NCBI GenBank assembly: GCA_022072095.1
Contig: JAJVIJ010000042.1
Span: 1 to 46,961, forward strand
Direction: 5' to 3'
Source of the DNA: Rhodocyclaceae bacterium
GTDB lineage: Bacteria; Pseudomonadota; Gammaproteobacteria; Burkholderiales; Rhodocyclaceae
Length of the DNA stretch: 46,961 nucleotides
Shown here: positions 41,654-46,961 of the stretch, piece by piece
How positions within the stretch are numbered: position 1 is the first letter of the stretch
Layout: each line of letters starts with the position of its first letter
The notes under the pieces: generated by a model
Seen by the model: the letters and a program-made list of their open reading frames with translations, nothing else
Told to the model about the DNA's origin: nothing
The model's database searches: none
Made by a program: the position numbers and the translations under genes

Positions 41654-43084
41654 TCAGGCTTCGAGCACCGTCGCCACGCGCGCGATGTTGTGCTCGTGCG
41701 CATCGAGCATGGCGGCAAGCTCGGTTTGCAGCCGTGCGTCGCCCACCCGCGGCAGCAGCGCTTGCAGTCGGCGCACCACCCAGCGCTGGCCGCGGTTGAG
41801 GAACGCAAGCCGCGCCGGCAGCTCTTCGATCGCCATCGCTTTCACGTAGAAATCGCCGGTGCGGCGTGACGGCGTGCCGCCGAGCCCCTGGATCGCCTGT
41901 GTGAGCACTGCGCACCAGCGCGCCTCATCCTGCTGGATGGCGCGCACCAGCGGCACGAGCTCCGCGGGCGCGTGCTTCGCCGTGTGCAGCGCCACACGCG
42001 CGCCGGCGCGCTCGGCCTCGAGCAGCGCCTCGAGCGCCGCGAGCAGCTCGTCCCGCCCGGCCTGGCCCACGCCCTGTGCGCCGAGCTCGGCCGTCGGGCT
42101 GGCGTCCACCGCCAGCAGCGCTTCGGTCTCGACGACGATCCGCGCCAGGCGCTCGCCGGCGGCCACGATGGCATCGATACGACCGACCCCGGTGCCGGCG
42201 TACAGCGCCATGGCCTCGAAATCGCCGGTCATCGAGCGCAGCGGCGAGTCAGTGCTGAACAGGTAAATCGGCCGGCCTTCCTCGTCGCCGATCACGGTGC
42301 GCGTGCCGGCGTAGGGGTCGCCGCGCTCGCCGCGGGTGACGCTGTTCGCCAGCACCCGCACCTTGGCGCCCGGCGGCCAGTTGATGTGGAAGTCCTCGGT
42401 GAGCAGGGTGTCGGCCGCCTTGGCGGTGACGAGGCGCTGCTTGTGATAGGGGTGGGCAAAGCTTTCCGGTGTTGCGATCAGCGCGGTGCCGAACACCGCG
42501 CCCTGGGCACCCAGCGCCAGCACGGTGGCCACATCCGCGCCGTCGGCGAGCCCGCCCGCCGCCAGCACCGGCACGCTCACCGCCGGCACCAGCTCGCCGA
42601 GCAGCGTGTGCAGGGGCTGGTCGCCGCGCACATGCCCGCCGGCCTCGACGCCCTGGGCGATCAGCGCATCGGCACCGGCCTGCTCGGCGGCGCGCGCCTC
42701 GTCTGCCGAGCCCACCTGGCAGACCACACACAGGTCCGCACCGCGCAGCCGCCCGATGAGCGCCGGCGGCACGTCCCAGAACAGCCCCACGACCGGCACC
42801 GCGAGCGCGATCAGCGTCTCGATCTGCGCTTCGAGCAGCGCGGGTTCGGTGCCGGCCGGGATCAGGTTGACGCCGAAGCGGCTGACCCCGGCGGCGCGCA
42901 CGGCCTCGACCTCGGCGCGGATGCGCGCCACGGGTTCGCGCACCATGCCGAGAAACCCAAAGCCGCCGGCGCGGCCGACGGCCGTGACCAGCTCGGCGCG
43001 CGCCACGCCGCCCATGCCCGCCAGCACCAGCGGGTAGCGACAGCCGAGCAGCTCGCATACAGGACGATGAAGAAGATTTGTCAT
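41654..43084 (-). CDS. Nitronate monooxygenase-like flavoprotein fused to a ferritin-like (DUF6306) domain
   Basis: Protein of 476 residues from ATG 43084 (MTNLLHRPVCELLG). Residues 1 to about 330 form an FMN barrel of the 2-nitropropane dioxygenase/NMO family: YPLVLAGMGGVARAELV, AGGFGFLGM, QGVEAGGHVRGDQPLHTLL, VPVLAAGGLADGADV and ALGAQGAVFGTALIATPESF. The last 125 or so residues are a helical domain with LVRAIQQDEARWCAVLTQAI, KAMAIEELPARLAFLNRGQ and AMLDAHEHNIARV, whose Glu and His placement resembles ferritin-like diiron proteins (DUF6306, from memory). Substrate unknown. GC content appears higher than in neighbours. An ATG at 43138 is an alternative start. Confidence 0.85.
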   Translation of the reverse strand: MTNLLHRPVCELLGCRYPLVLAGMGGVARAELVTAVGRAGGFGFLGMVREPVARIRAEVEAVRAAGVSRFGVNLIPAGTEPALLEAQIETLIALAVPVVGLFWDVPPALIGRLRGADLCVVCQVGSADEARAAEQAGADALIAQGVEAGGHVRGDQPLHTLLGELVPAVSVPVLAAGGLADGADVATVLALGAQGAVFGTALIATPESFAHPYHKQRLVTAKAADTLLTEDFHINWPPGAKVRVLANSVTRGERGDPYAGTRTVIGDEEGRPIYLFSTDSPLRSMTGDFEAMALYAGTGVGRIDAIVAAGERLARIVVETEALLAVDASPTAELGAQGVGQAGRDELLAALEALLEAERAGARVALHTAKHAPAELVPLVRAIQQDEARWCAVLTQAIQGLGGTPSRRTGDFYVKAMAIEELPARLAFLNRGQRWVVRRLQALLPRVGDARLQTELAAMLDAHEHNIARVATVLEA

Positions 43085-43267
43085 GGGAGCGCGTCTGAAC
43101 TTTCGAATGGATCTTTCAGCAGAACGGCATTCCGGCAAAAAGGGCGCGCCGATTGGATCGAGAGTTTAGTCGGCGCCGCCGAGGCCCTGCGACATCCTGT
43201 CGCAGGCGATACCGGCTGCGTGGCGTGCGCGCTACCATCGGCGACCCAAGACGATAGGAGCTCTACC

Positions 43268-43756
43268 ATGTCGGCAATCATGTCAGCACTGTCACGATTC
43301 CTCCCACTGCTCGCGGTCGCGACCGTGGCCCAGGCGCAGGAGGTGTCGGTACGCGAGCCGTGGGTACGCGCCACCGTGCCGGGGATGAGCGCCACCGGTG
43401 CCTTCATGTCGCTGCAAAGCGCGCGCGAGGCCAGCGTCGTCGGCGCCGCCTCGCCGGTCGCGGACAAAGTCGAGCTGCATCGCATGGTGCTCGAGGGCGG
43501 GGTGATGAAGATGCGCGCACTGGAATCGTTGCCGCTGCCGGCCGGCAAGGCGGTCAAGCTCGTGCCCGGCGGCTATCATGTCATGCTGATGGGCTTGAAA
43601 AAGCCGCTCGCGGCCGGCGACAGCGTGCCCATTCGGCTCGATATCCGCGAGGCCGACGGCAGCCTGCGCACGCTCGAGATCCAGGCGCCGGTCAGGCCGC
43701 TTGCCGGCCCCGCGCCGGCCGCGTCGCATGAGCATTCCGGACACGCGGCGCACTGA
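43268..43756 (+). CDS. PCuAC-family periplasmic copper chaperone
   Basis: Periplasmic Cu(I) chaperone (DUF461/PCuAC), 162 residues, usually involved in copper delivery to cytochrome oxidase. Signal peptide ends LLAVATVAQA (about residue 23). The copper motif HxnM fits exactly: His71, Met82, His104, Met106, that is H-x10-M-x21-H-x-M. The C-terminal tail SHEHSGHAAH is His-rich and could add a second metal site. AGGAG lies before the ATG at 43268; the much longer open frame upstream is antisense to the NMO gene. No Sco gene is adjacent. Confidence 0.93.
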   Translation: MSAIMSALSRFLPLLAVATVAQAQEVSVREPWVRATVPGMSATGAFMSLQSAREASVVGAASPVADKVELHRMVLEGGVMKMRALESLPLPAGKAVKLVPGGYHVMLMGLKKPLAAGDSVPIRLDIREADGSLRTLEIQAPVRPLAGPAPAASHEHSGHAAH

Positions 43757-43865
43757 GCGGGCACTGAGCAGGCCCCGCGCGGGCATGGCGCCGGGACGGG
43801 AGACGGAACCATGTCGGGACCGGCCCGTGGCATGATCCGGGCAAAATGACCAAGGGGGCGCGGGG

Positions 43866-44756
43866 ATGACGACGGACCGTTTCGCTTACGACGAAGCTTT
43901 CTCGCGCAACATTGGCTGGGTCACCCGTGCCGAGCAGGCGCGGCTGCGCCGCCAGTGTGTCGCGATCGCCGGGCTGGGCGGTGTCGGCGGCAGTCATCTG
44001 CTGACGCTGGCGCGGCTCGGTGTCGGCCGTTTTCGCATCGCCGATCTCGATCGCTTCGACCTGGTCAACTTCAACCGCCAGGCCGGCGCCATGATCAGTA
44101 CGCTCGGGCGCGAGAAGGCCGCCGTGCTCGCGGACATGGCACGCGACATCAACCCCGAGCTGGAGATCGAGGTCTTCCCGCATGGTGTGGACGGGAACAA
44201 TCTCGACGCCTTCCTGCAGAGCGCTGACCTCTATGTGGACGGGCTGGATTTTTTCGCCTTCGAGGCGCGTCGTCAGACCTTCGCCGCCTGTACCCGGCTC
44301 GCGATCCCGGCTGTGACCGCAGCGCCGCTGGGCATGGGGGTTGCGGTGCTGGTGTTCCTGCCCGGACGCATGAGCTTCGAGGATTACTTCCGTCTCGACG
44401 GCCAGCCCGAGCACGAACAGGCGCTGCGTTTCCTGCTCGGACTGTCGCCGGCGATGCTGCAACGGTGCTACGTCGCCGATCCGACGCAGGTCGACCTCGC
44501 CGGGCATCGCGGCCCGTCGACGATCATCGCGTGCCAGTTGTGTGCGGGGGCCGCGGCCGGTGAAGCGCTGAAAATCCTGCTCGGCCGCGGCCGCGTGCTG
44601 GCCGCACCCTGGGGCTATCAGCTCGATATCTACCGCAATCGCTGGGTGCGCACCTGGCGCCCCTGGGGCAACCGCAACCCGATCCAGCGCCTCGCACTGG
44701 CGATCGCGCGCCGTCAGCTGCGCGCGATGGGCGCCGGCGCACGCGCGGTCGATTGA
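43866..44756 (+). CDS. ThiF/MoeB/HesA-type E1-like adenylyltransferase
   Basis: Rossmann-fold E1-like protein of 296 residues. ATP site AIAGLGGVGGSHLL (Gly36-Gly42), then IADLDRFDLVNFNRQAGA with the conserved Asp, Asn and Arg, and YVDGLDFFAFEARR. The C-terminal half has no CxxC zinc pairs of MoeB/ThiF; candidate Cys are in QRCYVADP and IIACQLCAG. It would adenylate the C terminus of a small protein or another carboxylate, but no ubiquitin-like ThiS/MoaD gene, JAMM protease or nitroreductase lies beside it. A purine-rich AAGGGGG precedes the ATG. Role unknown. Confidence 0.85.
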   Translation: MTTDRFAYDEAFSRNIGWVTRAEQARLRRQCVAIAGLGGVGGSHLLTLARLGVGRFRIADLDRFDLVNFNRQAGAMISTLGREKAAVLADMARDINPELEIEVFPHGVDGNNLDAFLQSADLYVDGLDFFAFEARRQTFAACTRLAIPAVTAAPLGMGVAVLVFLPGRMSFEDYFRLDGQPEHEQALRFLLGLSPAMLQRCYVADPTQVDLAGHRGPSTIIACQLCAGAAAGEALKILLGRGRVLAAPWGYQLDIYRNRWVRTWRPWGNRNPIQRLALAIARRQLRAMGAGARAVD

Positions 44757-44795
44757 TGGTCGAGCGATGGTCGATTGCGCGCCGACCGCAATCGG

Positions 44796-46007
44796 TCAGA
44801 CGTTCTGCCTGAGCGCATCCACCACCGGGATCCGCGCCACGCGCCGCGCCGGCAGCAGCGCCGCACCCACGGTCGCGAGCAGTCCGACCAGAAACGCGGT
44901 CAGCATGACGCCCGGAATCACCTGGATGTGGGCGATATAGCCGACGTTCGCGTTCGGCGGCGGCGGCATCGGGATGCCATAGTGTGAAATCAACCGTGCG
45001 AGCCCGTAACCGAGCAGCACGCCGACCAGGCTGCCCACCAGGCCCAGCAGCGCGTTTTCGAGCAGGATCAGGCGCATGATGTCGCGGCCGGTGTTGCCGA
45101 CCGCGCGCATGGTGCCGAATTCGCCGATGCGCTCGAAGGTGCTCATGTTGACGGTATTCACCACCGACAGCAGCACCATGAACAACACGATGAACTGCAG
45201 CACGCCGAATTGCCGCTGGTACAGTTCGACGGTCTTTTCGTAGAAGTCGGACAGCTGCGTCCAGGTGCGCACGTCCAGCCCTTGCGGCACGAAACGGCCG
45301 GACAGGAGCCCGGCGACCAGATTGGTGTCCGCGGTGCGCTTCAGCGAGACCACGATCGCATTCGCGCCGCGCGTGCCGAACAGCGCCTGCGCCGTCGCCA
45401 GCGGGATGCGGATCGCGCGCGCGTCGTACTCGCTGGAAAAGCTGTGAAACACGCCGACCACGACCAGATCGGCGGTGTTCAGCGCACCTTCCGGCGTATT
45501 CACGAGCAGCGTCACGCTGTCGCCCGGGTTCAGGTCCAGCGATTGCGCCACCCCCTGCCCGATCAGCACGGCGTCCTTGTCGCGCTCGTCGAGCAGGCGG
45601 CCGGACTTGATCTGCACGAAGGTGCCGAGGCGGTTTTCGGCGCTCGGCTCCACGCCCTCGCCGATGATCGGCCAGTCCGTGCGGCCATTGTTCAGCAGCC
45701 CGGAAAACGCCAGCCGCGCCATGACATCCTCGACCTCGGGCAGTTTCGCGACCAGTCCCTTGATATGGCTCGGGTCGGGAATCCAGTATTTCTCCGGCGA
45801 ACGCGAGCCGGCCTCGAAATAGCCCTTGCGAAAAATCTGTGCATGGCCCAGTTGCGAATGGATGGTCGCCTCGCCGAGCTGCACGAACAGGTCCTGGATG
45901 AAGCCGCCGGACAGGATCAGCCCGATCACGCCGAACAGGATCGCCGCCAGCGTCATCGCCGAGCGGGCTTTCTGCCTGAGGATGTTGCGCAGGGCGAGCT
46001 TGAGCAT
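44796..46007 (-). CDS. ABC transporter permease, FtsX/MacB (LolC/E-like) family
   Basis: Type VII ABC permease of 403 residues. One N-terminal helix (ARSAMTLAAILFGVIGLILS), a large periplasmic MacB-type domain (about 40-270) and three C-terminal helices in the FtsX domain (FIVLFMVLLSVVNTVNMSTF, ERIGEFGTMRAVGNTGRDIM). Between the last helices is the loop GIPMPPPPNANVGY, shared with the upstream permease. It starts 19 bases after the stop of that paralogue. Such pairs work with an MacB/LolD-type ATPase on lipids, lipoproteins or peptides; the ATPase is not in the window. Confidence 0.9.
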   Translation of the reverse strand: MLKLALRNILRQKARSAMTLAAILFGVIGLILSGGFIQDLFVQLGEATIHSQLGHAQIFRKGYFEAGSRSPEKYWIPDPSHIKGLVAKLPEVEDVMARLAFSGLLNNGRTDWPIIGEGVEPSAENRLGTFVQIKSGRLLDERDKDAVLIGQGVAQSLDLNPGDSVTLLVNTPEGALNTADLVVVGVFHSFSSEYDARAIRIPLATAQALFGTRGANAIVVSLKRTADTNLVAGLLSGRFVPQGLDVRTWTQLSDFYEKTVELYQRQFGVLQFIVLFMVLLSVVNTVNMSTFERIGEFGTMRAVGNTGRDIMRLILLENALLGLVGSLVGVLLGYGLARLISHYGIPMPPPPNANVGYIAHIQVIPGVMLTAFLVGLLATVGAALLPARRVARIPVVDALRQNV

Positions 46008-46026
46008 CGTCGCGGAGGGGTCCTCG

Positions 46027-46961
46027 TCAGCGGTTGTGGCGCAGCGCGTCGATGATGTCCAGGCGCGACGCCTTCCAGGCCGGATAGCAGCTCGCCAGCA
46101 GGCTGGTGCCGACCGCGAGCAGGAAGCTCTCGGTCACCAGCGCCCAGGTCAGCCGGATTTCGCCGCTGAAGCCCTGATCCATGCCCGGCGGTGGCGGCAT
46201 CGGGATGCCGACCGCGGAAATCGCCACGGCCAGCACCGCGCCGATCGCCAGACCGACCAGGCCGCCGACGACGCCCAGCGTCAGCCCCTCGGCCAGAAAC
46301 TGGCGCAGGATGCGGTAGCGCGGCACACCCAGCGCCATGCAGGTGCCGATCTCGCGCGTGCGCTCCATGACGCTCATCGACAGCGTGTTGGAAATGCTCA
46401 GCACGATGATGAGGCCGATGATCAGCTCGACGAAGCGCACCTGCTGGCGGAACAGCTTGACGGTCTTGTTGTAGAAGTCCGCGAGCTCCGTCCACGGCAC
46501 GACCTGATAGCGCCCGTCCTTGTAACGCGCCCTGACCGTCTGCACCATGTCCTCGGTCGCATCGGTGTCCTTGAGCAGGATCAGCCAGGCGTGGCTGCCG
46601 CGCGCACGCACCAGCGTCTGCGCCAGCGGCAACGGCAGCCGCACCGCGGTGTCGTCGTAGGCCTTGGTGCTGGTCATGAACAGTCCGCGCACGCGCCCCT
46701 CGACGGCATTGACGCCGCCCGACGCGGTATTGGCCATGAACACCACCGTGTCGCCGACCTTCAGGCCGGCATTGACCGCCAGCCCGCGCCCGACCAGCAC
46801 GCCCTTGGGTTCCGCTTCCGACAGCGCCTCGCCCTGGACGATGGTGAGCGAGGTCGACAGCAGGCGCTCCTTCTCGGGCGCAACGCCCTGGCCGATCACC
46901 GACACCGTGGTGTCGCCATGGCTGAGCAGCGCGCTGAACGCGAGCCGCGGCGCCACCACCT
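46027..46961 (-). CDS. ABC transporter permease, FtsX/MacB family (partial, N terminus outside window)
   Basis: C-terminal 311 or so residues of a second FtsX/MacB-type permease; the reading frame is open at the window edge, and the GTG at 46959 is internal. Periplasmic part: RLAFSALLSHGDTTVSVIGQ and GVLVGRGLAVNAGLKVGDTV. FtsX domain: LIIGLIIVLSISNTLSMSVM, ERTREIGTCMALGVPRYRIL and the GIPMPPPPGMDQGF loop, ending with SRLDIIDALRHNR. It is a paralogue of the next gene, with matching blocks throughout, and the two likely form a heterodimeric exporter. Confidence 0.9.
   Translation of the reverse strand, partial: VVAPRLAFSALLSHGDTTVSVIGQGVAPEKERLLSTSLTIVQGEALSEAEPKGVLVGRGLAVNAGLKVGDTVVFMANTASGGVNAVEGRVRGLFMTSTKAYDDTAVRLPLPLAQTLVRARGSHAWLILLKDTDATEDMVQTVRARYKDGRYQVVPWTELADFYNKTVKLFRQQVRFVELIIGLIIVLSISNTLSMSVMERTREIGTCMALGVPRYRILRQFLAEGLTLGVVGGLVGLAIGAVLAVAISAVGIPMPPPPGMDQGFSGEIRLTWALVTESFLLAVGTSLLASCYPAWKASRLDIIDALRHNR

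Noticed and set aside
1-46961. CRISPR array, intact IS element or rRNA genes
   Set aside because: No regularly spaced repeats, no intact transposase and no rRNA motifs were found by eye on either strand.

Overview
The window reads as chromosomal DNA of a GC-rich gammaproteobacterium (or a close relative). The evidence is conserved gene order: pilT-pilU facing yggS-proC-yggT-yggU; bioB beside comF; fmdB-DUF502-aspS-nudB; ruvB-ybgC-tolQRAB-pal-cpoB-queC-tRNA-Lys; and heptose/Kdo LPS genes. Taxonomy below class level is not claimed.

Layout. 1-3267 (-): pilT, pilU and the cut-off 23S rRNA methyltransferase gene rlmI. 3384-5877 (+): yggS, proC, yggT, yggU. 5911-7853 (-): bioB-bioC; 7887-9729 (+): comF and an orphan TRAP solute-binding protein. 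9752-12355 (-): an acyl-CoA dehydrogenase / APH-type kinase / DUF6285 triad resembling the LvaC-LvaA-LvaB system for 4-hydroxyacyl-CoA. 12551-13072 (+): a lone PIN protein. 13069-17267 (-): fmdB, DUF502, aspS, a secreted RNase Sa-like ribonuclease, its barstar-like inhibitor and nudB. 17506-20400 (-): a peroxiredoxin, then waaC-waaA. 20814-21671 (+): a P-type ATPase remnant with an in-frame internal deletion, preceded by short repeats. 21859-26996 (-): a five-gene catabolic operon (two crotonases, an NDP-forming acyl-CoA ligase, a PcaIJ-like CoA-transferase). 27214-35341 (+): ruvB, ybgC, the complete Tol-Pal system, queC, a YeeE/YedE transporter and tRNA-Lys. 35419-38871 (-): trmL, rnpB, a DUF3025 gene, a lipoprotein gene and pyrC. 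39017-40159 (-): a broken P4-type integrase with an AlpA-like tail. 40352-43084 (-): ychF and a nitronate monooxygenase fused to a ferritin-like domain. 43268-44756 (+): a PCuAC copper chaperone and a ThiF-like E1 protein. 44796-46961 (-): two tandem FtsX/MacB-type permeases, the second cut by the window edge.

Most of the window is core housekeeping (translation, envelope integrity, DNA repair, pyrimidine, queuosine and biotin synthesis). The accessory interest lies in the 4-hydroxyacyl-CoA-like triad, the catabolic operon, the RNase/barstar pair inside the aspS-nudB locus, the deleted ATPase, the integrase remnant and the flavin/ferritin-like fusion. The usual aspS-nudB to ruvB neighbourhood is split by LPS and catabolic genes, and ruvC and ruvA are not next to ruvB. 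No CRISPR array, intact prophage or intact insertion sequence was seen. All family assignments come from reading the sequence and from memory of the families; no database search was run.
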